Part shown: in pieces, positions 21,218 through 30,383 of the stretch
Layout: each line of letters starts with the position of its first letter
Numbering within the stretch: the stretch's first letter is position 1
NCBI GenBank assembly: GCA_022041995.1
Contig: CP074381.1
Location: forward strand, 1,364,001 to 1,428,000
DNA length: 64,000 bases
Source of the DNA: Cupriavidus necator
Lineage (GTDB): Bacteria; Pseudomonadota; Gammaproteobacteria; Burkholderiales; Burkholderiaceae
Reading direction: 5' to 3'
Program-made: the position numbers and the translations under genes
Notes under the pieces: generated by a model
Seen by the model: the letters and a program-made list of their open reading frames with translations, nothing else
Database searches by the model: none
What the model was told of the DNA's origin: nothing

Positions 21218-22006
21218 ATGATGCGCTTCGCCTTCCTCGGCAGCGGCAGCGAGGGCAACTCGCTGCTGATCGAATCCCGCGAAGACACCACCACCACGCG
21301 CGTGCTGCTGGACTGCGGCTTCGGCATCCGCGAGACCGCCCGGCGCCTGGAGCGCCTGGGCGTCACGCCGGACCAGCTCGACGCCGTGCTGGTCACGCAC
21401 GAGCATGGCGACCACGTCGGCTCGGCTTATGCCTTTGCCGCGCGCCATCGCCTGGCGGTCTACACCAGCCACGGTACCTGGCTGGCGACCTCGCACCTGC
21501 GCGGCGCCGATGCGGCCGACGTGCGCGTCTGCGGCGCCGACCATGCCTTTGCCATCGGCGGACTGCAGGTGCTGCCGTACACGGTGCCGCACGATGCGCG
21601 CGAGCCGCTGCAGTTCGTCTTGTCGGACGGGCAGGCGAGGCTGGGCGTGCTGACCGATGCGGGCATGGAGACGCCCTACGTGACGGCGCGCCTGGCAGGC
21701 GTGGATGCGCTGGTGCTGGAATGCAACCATGACCGCGAGATGCTGCGCAATTCGGTCTATCCGGCTTCGCTGAAGCGGCGCATCGGCGGGGACTTCGGCC
21801 ACCTGGCCAATGAAGTGGCGGCCAGTATCCTGGCGCAAGTTGCCCATGCCGGCCTGAACCGCGTGGTCGCGGCCCACCTCAGCAAGCAGAACAATACGCG
21901 TGAGCTGGCAACCGGGGCGCTGGCGGTGGCGTTGGGTGCGCTGCCGTCCGAGGTGCTGGTGGCTGACCAGGACGAGGGCCTGGACTGGCAGGCGGTGCGC
22001 GCCTGA
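21218..22006 (+). CDS. MBL-fold metallo-hydrolase (YycJ-like)
   Basis: A 262-residue metallo-beta-lactamase-fold protein. The N-terminus MMRFAFLGSGSEGNSLLIES is typical of the YycJ/WalJ and related group, and the zinc motif is H61-E-H-G-D-H66. Further ligands are probably in LTDAGMETP and AHLSKQNNTREL. Related proteins have exonuclease or phosphodiesterase-like activity; the precise role here is unknown. It follows bamC by 67 bases and is closed by a bidirectional terminator at 22054-22082. Confidence 0.88.
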   Translation: MMRFAFLGSGSEGNSLLIESREDTTTTRVLLDCGFGIRETARRLERLGVTPDQLDAVLVTHEHGDHVGSAYAFAARHRLAVYTSHGTWLATSHLRGADAADVRVCGADHAFAIGGLQVLPYTVPHDAREPLQFVLSDGQARLGVLTDAGMETPYVTARLAGVDALVLECNHDREMLRNSVYPASLKRRIGGDFGHLANEVAASILAQVAHAGLNRVVAAHLSKQNNTRELATGALAVALGALPSEVLVADQDEGLDWQAVRA

Positions 22007-22053
22007 GGGATATCAGGATGCAGCGGGGCGCAGTGCGGTAGCGGCGCCCAAAT

Positions 22054-22082
22054 AAAAAAACCGGCCCGAAGGCCGGCTTTTT
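22054..22082. terminator. bidirectional intrinsic terminator
   Basis: A run of seven A, a stem CCGGCC/GGCCGG with loop CGAA, then C and five T. It can end both the plus-strand MBL gene and the minus-strand lipoprotein gene. Confidence 0.85.
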
Positions 22083-22099
22083 CATCGGTCAGGAACCGA

Positions 22100-22333
22100 T
22101 TACTGCTTGGCAGCCGGAGCCGAAGCGTCAGCGGCCGGAGCCGAGGCTTCAGCAGCGGGAGCCGTAGCGGCAGCAGCCGGAGCTTCAGCAGCGGGAGCCG
22201 AAGCTTCAGCAGCCGGAGCGGCGGCAGCCGGAGCAGCCGTTTCAGCGGCCGGAGCGGCGGCTTCTTCCTTCTTGCCGCAAGCGGCGAGAGCAACAGCGGC
22301 CAGCAGCGATGCGATCAGGAGAGACTTCTTCAT
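22100..22333 (-). CDS. small Ala/Pro/Glu-rich lipoprotein
   Basis: A 77-residue lipoprotein of unknown function. The signal peptide MKKSLLIASLLAAVALAAC is a clear lipobox with Cys19, followed by GKKEE and then 50 residues made almost only of Ala, Pro, Glu and Ser in near-repeats such as APAAEAS. Such a tail is expected to be extended and unstructured. A good ribosome site (AGGAC) precedes the ATG. A perfect 18-bp AT-rich palindrome lies 42-59 bases upstream. It forms a single-gene unit with the shared terminator at its end. Confidence 0.8.
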   Translation of the reverse strand: MKKSLLIASLLAAVALAACGKKEEAAAPAAETAAPAAAAPAAEASAPAAEAPAAAATAPAAEASAPAADASAPAAKQ

Positions 22334-22374
22334 TGTTCGTCCTTTAACTTGTAATAACGGAAAACAGGCGATGA

Positions 22375-22392
22375 ATAATTACCGGTAATTAT
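22375..22392. promoter_or_regulatory. 18-bp palindrome upstream of the small lipoprotein gene
   Basis: ATAATTACCGGTAATTAT is perfectly symmetrical and strikingly AT-rich for this region. It lies in the expected promoter zone of the minus-strand lipoprotein gene, 42 bases before its ATG, and could be an operator. Confidence 0.5.
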
Positions 22393-22532
22393 CGCTCTTG
22401 AACTGCAAAATAGAGGCCCTCCCGGGTCCCGACAAATGCAATGGTCCACAGTACTAGCCAGCCAACGATTATATCCGCGTTTTCCCGGCTTGTGTAGCGC
22501 CGAAATTTACTGATTCGCAATGTTACGCATTA

Positions 22533-23738
22533 TTACAGCCGCGGACCCAATTGCAGCCATCCTTCCAGCGTCCAGTGATGGAAAGTTTCCATCAGATCGG
22601 GTAGATCCGCGCAAGCAGCAACATCTTCGCCACTAAGTTGCCGATAATCGGCCAACTTTTTCAGCCATTGCATCAGCTCGGCCGGCGGCTCGTAGGCCTC
22701 CCCATTGAGGAAGAAATTCGCGCGGTCGTAAAGAGCAATCGATGCCGATGGCAGTACGACACCATGGCGGGCCGCCAGTGTCGCATAACGGCGCAACGGC
22801 ATGTCAGGTATCTCTGCAAATTCAACGCCTGGCTTGGGTTCGGACAGATGGCTGCCGAGGAATTCAGACACCATCTGGCTATTCCATTGCAGCGCCTTGA
22901 GCCGCTCGGCGACTGCCTTGGCCATGCCCGCGGGCAGTTGCGCGGGCCGTGTGGCGGCGCGCTCGCCGGCGTCGGCGTAACGGCCGCCGAGGTCTTCGTT
23001 ATCTTCGACCGTTTCAGACAGCCAGGCCAGGAAATGCCCGGCCAGCTCGCGGTAGGCCGGCGCGCGGAAGCCGATCGAGCAGGTCATGCATTCGCCCTCG
23101 GCAATGCCATCGTGCGCATATTGCGGCGGCAGGTAGAGCATGTCGCCGGGTTCGAGCACCCATTCCTGTTCCGCGTTGAAGTCGGCGAGGATCTTCAGCG
23201 GCATGTCCGGGATCAGCTCAAGGCCGGTCTGCGACGAAATGCGCCAGCGGCGCCGGCCCGAGACTTGCAGCAGGAACACATCGTAGGAGTCGAAGTGCGG
23301 GCCCACCCCGCCGCCATCGGTGGCGTAGCTGATCATCAGGTCGTCCAGGCGCGCGTCGGGCACGAAACGGAAGCGGCCCATCAGCTCGGCGGCGGCGGCG
23401 TCGTGCAGATTTACCCCTTGCACCAGCAGGGTCCATTGGCGGGCCTTGACGCCGGGCAGGTTTTCGCGCGCAAATGGGCCATGCGCGAGTTTCCAGCGGT
23501 TGCGGAAGTGCGTCACCAGGCGCGATTCGACGTCGTCGCTGTCGGCCAGGTCGAAAAGCGCCTCGCGCGACACAGGCGGCACGATTCCGGGTACTGCCTG
23601 TCGAATCAGCAGGGGCTTGCGATGCCAGACATCCCGCATGAATGCAGCAGGCGTCATGCCACCAAGCAGGTCGAGCGGAGTGTCTGGATCGACGGGGCCA
23701 GGGGGCAGGGCCTGCGCGTATAATGCGGAATCGTTCAT
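22533..23738 (-). CDS. JmjC/cupin ribosomal oxygenase (uL16 arginine hydroxylase type)
   Basis: A 401-residue Fe(II)/2-oxoglutarate oxygenase of the RoxA/YcfD family, which hydroxylates an arginine of ribosomal protein uL16. The iron ligands are visible as His148-x-Asp150 in GPHFDSYD and His209 in QYAHDGIAEGE, with the RRRWRIS strand after the first motif. The C-terminal half (about 250-401) is the winged-helix dimerisation region of bacterial ribosomal oxygenases. The start lies only 11 bases from the divergent slyD start, so each promoter must sit inside the other gene's start region. Confidence 0.9.
   Translation of the reverse strand: MNDSALYAQALPPGPVDPDTPLDLLGGMTPAAFMRDVWHRKPLLIRQAVPGIVPPVSREALFDLADSDDVESRLVTHFRNRWKLAHGPFARENLPGVKARQWTLLVQGVNLHDAAAAELMGRFRFVPDARLDDLMISYATDGGGVGPHFDSYDVFLLQVSGRRRWRISSQTGLELIPDMPLKILADFNAEQEWVLEPGDMLYLPPQYAHDGIAEGECMTCSIGFRAPAYRELAGHFLAWLSETVEDNEDLGGRYADAGERAATRPAQLPAGMAKAVAERLKALQWNSQMVSEFLGSHLSEPKPGVEFAEIPDMPLRRYATLAARHGVVLPSASIALYDRANFFLNGEAYEPPAELMQWLKKLADYRQLSGEDVAACADLPDLMETFHHWTLEGWLQLGPRL
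23719..23724 (+). promoter_or_regulatory. -10 element for slyD inside the oxygenase gene
   Basis: A perfect TATAAT lies 25 bases before the TTG start of slyD, within the opposite-strand oxygenase coding sequence. No good -35 is visible. Confidence 0.4.
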
Positions 23739-23749
23739 GGAGTCAAGAA

Positions 23750-24277
23750 TTGAAAATCGCTAAGAATACTGTGGTGTCCGTGATGTACAAGCTGTCGGAC
23801 GCGCAAGGCAATCTGATCGAGGAGTCAGATGAAGCCATGGTTTATTTGCACGGCGGGTATGATGGCACGTTCCCCAAGATCGAGGAAGCGCTCGACGGTC
23901 ATGACGCGGGCTTCGAGACCCAGCTGCAGCTGGAGCCGGAAGACGCATTCGGCGACTACGACGCCGATATGGTGAAGGTCGAGCCGCGCAACCGCTTCCC
24001 CGAGCCGCTGGAAGTCGGCATGCAGTTCGAAGGCATGCCCGAGGACGGCGACGAAGAGGACTCCGTCATCTACACCGTGACCGACGTGGCCGAGGACAAG
24101 GTCGTGCTGGATGGCAACCATCCGCTGGCCGGCATGGCGCTGCGCTTCTGGCTGAAGGTCTCCGAAGTCCGCGAGGCCACCGCCGAGGAAATCGAGCACG
24201 GCCACGCCCATGGCGCCTCGGGCGTTGAAGTCGTGGATGAGGACGAGGACGACGATACGCCGCGCACGCTGCACTGA
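23750..24277 (+). CDS. slyD: FKBP-type peptidyl-prolyl isomerase, SlyD family
   Basis: A cytosolic peptidyl-prolyl cis-trans isomerase and metallochaperone, 175 residues. The FKBP core is interrupted by the insert-in-flap domain (about 65-130), as in SlyD. The flap signature is LHGGYDGTFPKIEEALDG and the core motif is DGNHPLAGMALRFWLKV. The C-terminal tail is acidic with some His rather than the Cys/His-rich metal tail of E. coli. I chose the TTG start at 23750, with GGAG seven bases upstream and the family N-terminus MKIAKNTVVSVMYKL. Confidence 0.9.
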   Translation: MKIAKNTVVSVMYKLSDAQGNLIEESDEAMVYLHGGYDGTFPKIEEALDGHDAGFETQLQLEPEDAFGDYDADMVKVEPRNRFPEPLEVGMQFEGMPEDGDEEDSVIYTVTDVAEDKVVLDGNHPLAGMALRFWLKVSEVREATAEEIEHGHAHGASGVEVVDEDEDDDTPRTLH

Positions 24278-24313
24278 TCGCGCTGCACTGATCGTATTTC
24301 GCACCCTAAGAAG

Positions 24314-24336
24314 AAGCCGGCCGCAGCCGGCTTTTT
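24314..24336 (+). terminator. intrinsic terminator after slyD
   Basis: Stem AAGCCGGC/GCCGGCTT with loop CGCA, running into TTTTT. It lies 37 bases after slyD, between it and the converging phosphatase gene. Confidence 0.8.
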
Positions 24337-24362
24337 CGTTTCCGGCGGGCCCGCAAGCTGTC

Positions 24363-25402
24363 TCAGCGCAACGCCGGTGCGTCCTTGAGCATGACCGCGA
24401 ACGGCGATGCCGCGCCCGGCGTGATCACCAGCTCGGCCCATTGCGAGACCGTGTTGGCGGGCAGCGACACGCGCGTGAAGTTCTGCATGACCTTGCCGGC
24501 CGCATCGCGCAGCGGCTTGTCGATGCCGAAGCCGTGGTCGGCCCCGTTTCCGCCCGCATGCACCAGCAGCACCTGGCCGCGGAAACGACCGGCCAGCTCG
24601 CGCAGCTGGCGCTTGAATTCCAGGTAGCCATCGCGGGGGCGGTGGCGCATGAAGCCGTCCAGCAGCGTCGGGTGGCCTTTCTTCTCCCAGCCGTTGGCGA
24701 AATGCGGGTCGCCGTGGACCACCACCACGATGCCGTTCATGTCGCGTTGCCGCGCCGCCGAGAACGCGCGCGCCAGCCACTGGCGGTTGGCCTCGCGCCG
24801 GTCCTCGAACTCGCCGTTGCGCCCGCCTTCGTTGCGGTAGTGGTTGTTGTCGCCCGGCAGGTTCATGCCGACGAGCAGGATATCGCCGACCTCCATGCGC
24901 ATGTTCTCGCGAAAGCTGCGGAACAGCGCCTGGTCCGACTGCCGCAGCAGCGGCCGCGGATGCCGGCCGAGCGTGGCGTCCTCGGGAAGAACAGCTCACG
25001 CAGCCGGTTCAGGCGCTCGACCGCGTCAAAGCCGCCGTTGACCGGCTGCCGGCATTCGGACCAGTCGGTCTCGCCGGGCACGTAGACCAGCGGCAGCGGC
25101 GACTGGTTCAGCAGCTGCTGGCGGTTGGCCAGCACCGCATCGCTGCACGATTCCGTATCGCCCTTGATGCCGCCGGCATGAATGACCAGGTCCAGCTTGC
25201 GCTCGCCGAAGTAGTCGAGCAGTGCTGCCGCGTTGGCCTCCGCGGCCGGCCACTGGGGCAGGTCGGCGATCAGTGCGATGCGCGTCAGCTGTGGTCTGGC
25301 CGGTGCCTTGCCGCCGCGGCCCGCGGGCGCAGCCCATGCCATGCCGGCCGTGCAAAGCAGCGGCAGCAGCATGGCCAGCAGGGCACGGCGCGCAGCGTTC
25401 AT
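24363..25402 (-). CDS. secreted metallophosphoesterase-like protein (frame break)
   Basis: The ATG at 25402 starts a signal peptide ([24 protein letters not shown]), followed by [24 protein letters not shown] and [12 protein letters not shown], which resemble degenerate metallophosphoesterase motifs. Near 24983-24987 the frame breaks in a C-run; adding one base restores [17 protein letters not shown] and joins to the second half, ending in [18 protein letters not shown]. The joined protein is 346 residues. The substrate is unknown; several normal metal ligands look altered, so activity is uncertain. The start overlaps the mutS stop by four bases (ATGA), so it is translated with mutS. Confidence 0.75.
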
Positions 25403-28104
25403 GCGGCGTCGAGCGCCTCGTCTGCCAGTGCCTTGAGCCGGTACAGCGCCTCGAGCGCGGCGCGCGGCGTCAGGGTGTCGGGGTCCAGTCCGGCCAGCGC
25501 ATCGACCAGCGCGGCCTGTTCGGGTGCCAGCGAGGGTGCCAGCGGCGCTGGCACGGCCGCCGGGGCGGCGCCGAAGCTGTCCTCATCGTCCTCGGGCGTT
25601 GGCGGTGCCGCGAACAGGTCCAGCTGGGGCGTGGGCGTGGCGTCGGCCGATTGCTGTTCCAGCCAGGCCAGGTGCTTGCGCGCGGCGCGGATCACCGGCT
25701 GCGGCACGCCGGCCAGCTGCGCTACCTGCAGGCCGTAGCTCTGGCTGGCGGGGCCGTCCTGCACCGCGTGCAGGAAGACAATGCCATCGCCATGCTCGAC
25801 CGCCGACAGGTGCACGTTGGCTGCCTGCGGGAACTCTTGCGGCAGCTGTGTCAGCTCGAAGTAATGCGTGGCGAAGAGGGTATGGCTGCGGTTGTGCGAC
25901 AGCAGGTGGCGCGCGATTGCCCAGGCCAGCGCCAGCCCGTCGAAGGTCGACGTGCCGCGCCCGATCTCGTCCATCAGCACCAGCGAAGCCGGGGTCGCGT
26001 GGTGCAGGATGCCGGCGGCCTCGGTCATCTCGACCATGAAGGTGGAGCGGCCGCCCGCGAGGTCATCGGCGGCGCCGATGCGGGTAAAGATGCGGTCGAT
26101 CGGCCCGATCACCGCGCGCCGCGCCGGCACGTAGGCGCCGACACAGGCCAGCAGCACGATCAGTGCGGTCTGGCGCATGAAGGTCGACTTGCCGCCCATG
26201 TTCGGGCCGGTGATCAGCAAGAGCTTGCGCGCTTCATTGAGCTGGCAGTCGTTGGCGATGAACGCCACCGACTCCGCCGCGAGCTGCCCTTCGACCACCG
26301 GATGGCGGCCCTGCACGATGTCGACCACGTTCTCGGCGACGCGCTCCGGCGCGGACCAGTCCAGTGTCTGCGCGCGCTCCGCCAGTGCCGTCAGCACGTC
26401 CAGGCGCGCCAGCGCGCCCGCCACCCGCTGCAGCTCGCCGATATGCGGCAGCAGCGCCTGCAGCAGGCTGTCGTAGAGCTGCTTCTCGCGCGCGAGCGCG
26501 CGGTCCTGCGCCGACAGCGCCTTGTCTTCGAAGGCCTTCAGCTCGGGCGTGATGTAGCGCTCGGCATTCTTCAGCGTCTGGCGGCGGCGGTAGTCGTCGG
26601 GCACCTTGTCGGCCTGGCCGTTGGTGACCTCGATATAGAAGCCATGCACGCGGTTGAACTCGACGCGCAGGTTGGCAATGCCGGTGCGGGCGCGTTCGCG
26701 CGCCTCCAGGTCGATCAGGAACTGGCCGCAGTTCTCGGAGATGTCGCGCAGTTCATCCAGGCCGGCATCGTAGCCGCGCGCAATCACGCCGCCGTCGCGC
26801 ACCACGGTGGCCGGCTCTTCGGCCACGGCGCGCACCAGCAGGTCCAGGCAGTCCTGTGGCACGGTCAGGTCGTGCAGGGTCTGCGCCAGCAAGGTGCTGC
26901 CCTGGTCGTCGCGGATGCAGGCCTGCACGTCCGGCAGCGCGCGCAACGTGTCGCGCAGCGAGGACAGGTCGCGAGGCCGCGCATTGAGCAGCGCCAGCCG
27001 CGAGGTGATGCGCTCGACGTCCGCCAGCCGGCGCAGTGCCGCGCGCAAGGCGTCGGTGCCCTGGTCGATCAGCACGCCGATGGCCTGCTGGCGTGCCTGC
27101 GGCAGCGCCGGGTCGCGCAGCGGGTGGTGCAGCCAGTGGCGCAGCGCGCGGCTGCCCATGGCCGTGCAGCAGGTGTCCAGCAGCGAGAACAGGGTCGGCG
27201 ACTCGCCGCCGCGCAGGGTTTCGGTCAGTTCCAGGTTGCGCCGCGTGGCGGAATCCAGGCCGATGTACTCCGATTCGCGCTCCACCTTCACGCCCTGCAC
27301 ATGGCGCAGCGACTGGCCCTGCGTGGTGGCGGCGTAGTTCAGCAGCGCGCCGGCCGCGCCCAGCGCGGCACCCAGCCCGGCACAGCCGAACGGGTCCAGA
27401 CTGGCCACGCCCAGCTGCTCGCGCAGCCGGCGCGTGCCGGCATCCTGGTCGAAATGCCATTCGGGCAGGCGGGTGCGCGCGCACGCCAGCGCGGGCAATG
27501 CAATGCCATCGGCATACAGCAGCTCGGCCGGGCGGATGCGCTCCAGCTCGGGGCCCAGTTGCGCCGCCTCGCATTCCATCAGGCGCAGTTCGCCGCTGGC
27601 GAGGTTCAGCCACGCCAGCCCGGTCTTGCTGACGCCGCGGCGCGTGGTCTGCTGGTGCACGGCCATCAGGAAGGTATCGGCCTTGTCCGGCAGCAGCGCG
27701 GCATCGGTCAGCGTGCCCGGGGTGACGATGCGCACCACCTTGCGCTCCACCGGCCCCTTGCTGGTGGCCGGGTCGCCGATCTGCTCGCAGATCGCCACGG
27801 ATTCGCCCAGCTTTACCAGGCGCGCCAGGTACTGGTCCGCCGAATGGAAGGGAATGCCGGCCATGCGGATCGGCACCCCGTTGGAGGCGCCGCGCGCGGT
27901 CAGCGTGATGTCGAGCAGGCGCGCGGCCTTTTCGGCATCGTCGTGGAAGAGTTCGTAGAAGTCACCCATGCGGTAGAACAGCAGGGTGTCGGGGTGGTCT
28001 GCCTTGATGCGCAGATACTGCTGCATCATTGGCGTGTGGCGGCTCGCGGACGAGTCTGCCTGCGCCTGTTCGGGGTCGGTTTTCTTCTGCAATCCCATTG
28101 CCAT
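25399..28104 (-). CDS. mutS: DNA mismatch repair protein MutS
   Basis: Recognises mispaired bases and starts methyl-directed repair. The 901-residue product has the mismatch-binding domain I with FYELF near residue 48, the clamp and lever regions, Walker [10 protein letters not shown] near 630 and Walker [17 protein letters not shown] near 710, and a C-terminal tetramerisation helix. The N-terminus [13 protein letters not shown] may start at either of two Met codons. A 228-base gap separates it from the universal stress gene upstream. Its stop overlaps the following phosphatase start. Confidence 0.97.
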   Translation of the reverse strand: MAMGLQKKTDPEQAQADSSASRHTPMMQQYLRIKADHPDTLLFYRMGDFYELFHDDAEKAARLLDITLTARGASNGVPIRMAGIPFHSADQYLARLVKLGESVAICEQIGDPATSKGPVERKVVRIVTPGTLTDAALLPDKADTFLMAVHQQTTRRGVSKTGLAWLNLASGELRLMECEAAQLGPELERIRPAELLYADGIALPALACARTRLPEWHFDQDAGTRRLREQLGVASLDPFGCAGLGAALGAAGALLNYAATTQGQSLRHVQGVKVERESEYIGLDSATRRNLELTETLRGGESPTLFSLLDTCCTAMGSRALRHWLHHPLRDPALPQARQQAIGVLIDQGTDALRAALRRLADVERITSRLALLNARPRDLSSLRDTLRALPDVQACIRDDQGSTLLAQTLHDLTVPQDCLDLLVRAVAEEPATVVRDGGVIARGYDAGLDELRDISENCGQFLIDLEARERARTGIANLRVEFNRVHGFYIEVTNGQADKVPDDYRRRQTLKNAERYITPELKAFEDKALSAQDRALAREKQLYDSLLQALLPHIGELQRVAGALARLDVLTALAERAQTLDWSAPERVAENVVDIVQGRHPVVEGQLAAESVAFIANDCQLNEARKLLLITGPNMGGKSTFMRQTALIVLLACVGAYVPARRAVIGPIDRIFTRIGAADDLAGGRSTFMVEMTEAAGILHHATPASLVLMDEIGRGTSTFDGLALAWAIARHLLSHNRSHTLFATHYFELTQLPQEFPQAANVHLSAVEHGDGIVFLHAVQDGPASQSYGLQVAQLAGVPQPVIRAARKHLAWLEQQSADATPTPQLDLFAAPPTPEDDEDSFGAAPAAVPAPLAPSLAPEQAALVDALAGLDPDTLTPRAALEALYRLKALADEALDAA

Positions 28105-28332
28105 TTAGCCTGTCTGGCGGTGGGCCTGCCTGATGCTGCCCGCTCCGCTCGGATCGCCGCCTTGCGCAAGCCGGATGGCGGCCGCGCGGGGCGTCCGGGC
28201 GGTCATCCGGCGGCCTCGGGCCGTGGCGCGAAGGGGCGTTTTCGAATATGGGCGATATGGTACAGCACGGGGCACCGGTTGCCGCGCCGCGTGGGCCGGA
28301 TCTGGCACGGCGGCGGGGCCAGCGGCGTGCCG

Positions 28333-28767
28333 TCAGCGGAACACCAGCACCGGCACGTCGCTGTGGGTCAGCACCTTCTGCGTCTCGCTGCCCAGCAGCA
28401 GCCCGCTGATGCCCTTGCGGCCGTGCGAGGCCATGAAGATGACGTCGCAACCCAGGTCCCGGGCAGCGTTGATGATGCCGTGATACGGGGCGCTGGCGGC
28501 CGAGACGTGGCCTGCGCAGGGGACGCCGGCCATTGCCGCCGCGGCCTCGATCCTGGCCAGTTCCTGGCGTGCCAGCGCTTCCACGCGTTGCTGGAATACT
28601 TCGCGCCTCTCATGGCTGCTGTCGCTGCCTGCCATGTAGGGGTAGGTCTCCACGCACATGTAGGGCGTCAGGCGCGCCGCGGCGGTGCGGGCAAACTGGA
28701 TGGCGGCGGACACGGCCTTCTGGGAAAGCTCGGAACCGTCGACGGGCAGCAGGATGTGCTTGAACAT
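28333..28767 (-). CDS. universal stress protein, UspA family
   Basis: A 144-residue Usp-fold protein. The nucleotide-binding motif is ASHGRKGISGLLLGSETQKVL near the C-terminus, the G-x2-G-x9-G(S) pattern of ATP-binding members, with IFMASHG and VPVLVFR strands. The N-terminus MFKHILLPVDGSELSQKA is standard. It follows a polyphosphate kinase gene by 51 bases on the same strand, consistent with a stress-related unit. Confidence 0.92.
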   Translation of the reverse strand: MFKHILLPVDGSELSQKAVSAAIQFARTAAARLTPYMCVETYPYMAGSDSSHERREVFQQRVEALARQELARIEAAAAMAGVPCAGHVSAASAPYHGIINAARDLGCDVIFMASHGRKGISGLLLGSETQKVLTHSDVPVLVFR

Positions 28768-28818
28768 AGAGGCCTCAGTAAAAGGGAAACGGAAGCAATG
28801 CGGGATTAGGGGACGGGC

Positions 28819-29931
28819 TCAGTTGGCCAGCGCGCGTCCCACGATCAGCGGATCGGGCTGCCCGATGGCAGTGGTGTCCCGGTTGCCGTAGGGGAAGCGC
28901 GACAGGACGGAGCGCAGTGCATTGAGCCGCGCGCGCTTCTTGCAGTCAGCGCGGATGACAGTCCACGGCGCATCGGCGGTGTCGGTGTGGGCGAACATTG
29001 CCTCCTTGGCCTGGGTGTAGTCGTCCCATTTGTCCAGCGAGGCAACGTCGACCGGGCTCAGCTTCCATTGCTTGAGCGGGTGGATCTCGCGCTCGCGGAA
29101 GCGCCGGCGCTGTTCCTTCTGGCTGACCGAGAACCAGAACTTGAACAGGTGGATGCCGCTGCGCACCAGATGCCGCTCGAAGTCCGGCGCCTGCTGCAGG
29201 AAGTCCTGGTATTCGCGCTGCGAGCAGAAGCCCATCACGTGTTCCACGCCGGCGCGGTTGTACCAGGAGCGGTCGAACAGCACGATCTCGCCTGCCGACG
29301 GCAGGTGCTGCACATAGCGCTGGAAGTACCATTGCCCGCGCTCGGACTCGGTGGGTTTTTCCAGCGCCACCACGCGCGCGCCGCGCGGGTTCATGTGTTC
29401 CATGAAGCGTTTGATGGTGCCGCCCTTGCCGGCGGCGTCGCGGCCTTCGAACACGATCACCACGCGCTGGCCGGTCTCGCGCACCCAGGCCTGGAACTTG
29501 AGCAGCTCTACCTGCAGGCGGTACTTCTGCTTCTCGTAATTGCGCCGCGACATCAGGTTCTGGTACGGGTACGCGCCTTCGCGCCAGCCCGCGGACAGCT
29601 CGTCGTCCGGATGGCGCTTGCGGCCGGCTTGCCACGTGGCGGGATCGCCTTCGAGGATCAGGCTGCGCAACTGCGCGGCCTCGTCGGGCGCCAGGCCGTC
29701 AAGCAGCGTGCGCATGGCGTCGAGCATGTCGGCGCCGTGGCCGGCGCGGCTGGCCAGGATGTCCTGCATGCTGCTGGCCGCCAGCTGCACCGCGGCGTCG
29801 ACGGCGCTGTCGACTTCATTGCGCTGGGCTGAAAGCGCCGAGTTGGTGGGCAGCACGTCGCCCCTGGCCGTGGCGCGGGGGCGTGGCGGGATGGCCGCGT
29901 GGGAGGACTGGATGGTGTCGCGATCGGTCAT
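28819..29931 (-). CDS. ppk2: polyphosphate kinase 2 (PPK2 family)
   Basis: Transfers phosphate between polyphosphate and nucleotides. The 370-residue product has an N-terminal extension of about 115 residues, then the PPK2 domain with Walker A FEGRDAAGKGG (161-171), the lid segment beginning NPRGARVVALEKPTE, and Walker B VLFD-R with Asp220 in LFDRSWYNRAGVE. A single PPK2 domain favours nucleoside diphosphate phosphorylation (class I), but class cannot be fixed by eye. It lies between a DUF465 gene (13 bases) and the universal stress gene. Confidence 0.93.
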   Translation of the reverse strand: MTDRDTIQSSHAAIPPRPRATARGDVLPTNSALSAQRNEVDSAVDAAVQLAASSMQDILASRAGHGADMLDAMRTLLDGLAPDEAAQLRSLILEGDPATWQAGRKRHPDDELSAGWREGAYPYQNLMSRRNYEKQKYRLQVELLKFQAWVRETGQRVVIVFEGRDAAGKGGTIKRFMEHMNPRGARVVALEKPTESERGQWYFQRYVQHLPSAGEIVLFDRSWYNRAGVEHVMGFCSQREYQDFLQQAPDFERHLVRSGIHLFKFWFSVSQKEQRRRFREREIHPLKQWKLSPVDVASLDKWDDYTQAKEAMFAHTDTADAPWTVIRADCKKRARLNALRSVLSRFPYGNRDTTAIGQPDPLIVGRALAN

Positions 29932-29944
29932 CTGCGGTCCTCCG

Positions 29945-30160
29945 TCAGGCTGCGGTGTTGCGCAGGATCTCGTAGAGCTGGTCCTTGAGCAGGAGCTTCT
30001 CTTTCTTCAGCCGCTCGATCTCGAAGGTGGAGGCCGGCACGAGCCCCGACTCCATGTTGTGGATTTCCTGGTCCAGCGCGTTGTGGCGGTGGAACAGTCG
30101 CGCGAAGCGGGCATCCTGCGTCTTCAGGGCGCTGATCTGGTCGCGGTATTCGGGAAACAT
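29945..30160 (-). CDS. YdcH-like DUF465 protein
   Basis: A 71-residue protein of the DUF465/YdcH family, predicted to be a helical hairpin or coiled coil: MFPEYRDQISALKTQDARF, HNALDQEIHNMES, FEIERLKKEKLLLKDQLYEIL. Function is unknown. The Met at 30160 gives the standard family start; an in-frame upstream Met at 30211 would add 17 atypical residues. It lies 13 bases before the polyphosphate kinase gene, probably in one transcript. Confidence 0.9.
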   Translation of the reverse strand: MFPEYRDQISALKTQDARFARLFHRHNALDQEIHNMESGLVPASTFEIERLKKEKLLLKDQLYEILRNTAA

Positions 30161-30314
30161 GCTGGCTCTCCTGATGGATCCGCGCGCACGGGGCGTGGCG
30201 CATGGTTTCATTCTGGGGAGGGCAGGGTGGGGCGACCTTGACGAGGATCATGGCCGTCGGCGGAATGAGAAAGGTCTGCAGTGCAAGGCGCGGCGGCAGG
30301 CGGGGCGCGCCATG

Positions 30315-30343
30315 CAAAACGCCCGCCGGGGTGCGGCGGGCGT
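30315..30343 (-). terminator. intrinsic terminator after suhB
   Basis: On the minus strand a 10-bp stem ACGCCCGCCG/CGGCGGGCGT with a 5-base loop is followed by TTTT. It lies 40 bases past the suhB stop. Confidence 0.75.
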
Positions 30344-30383
30344 CGGGGTATGGCTGAGTTGGCCGTCAGGCCATGTGCCGGTA

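Noticed and set aside
25222..28809. A 1,195-codon plus-strand open frame opposite mutS
   Set aside because: It is the antisense shadow of a GC-rich gene; mutS has all family motifs and the shadow has none.
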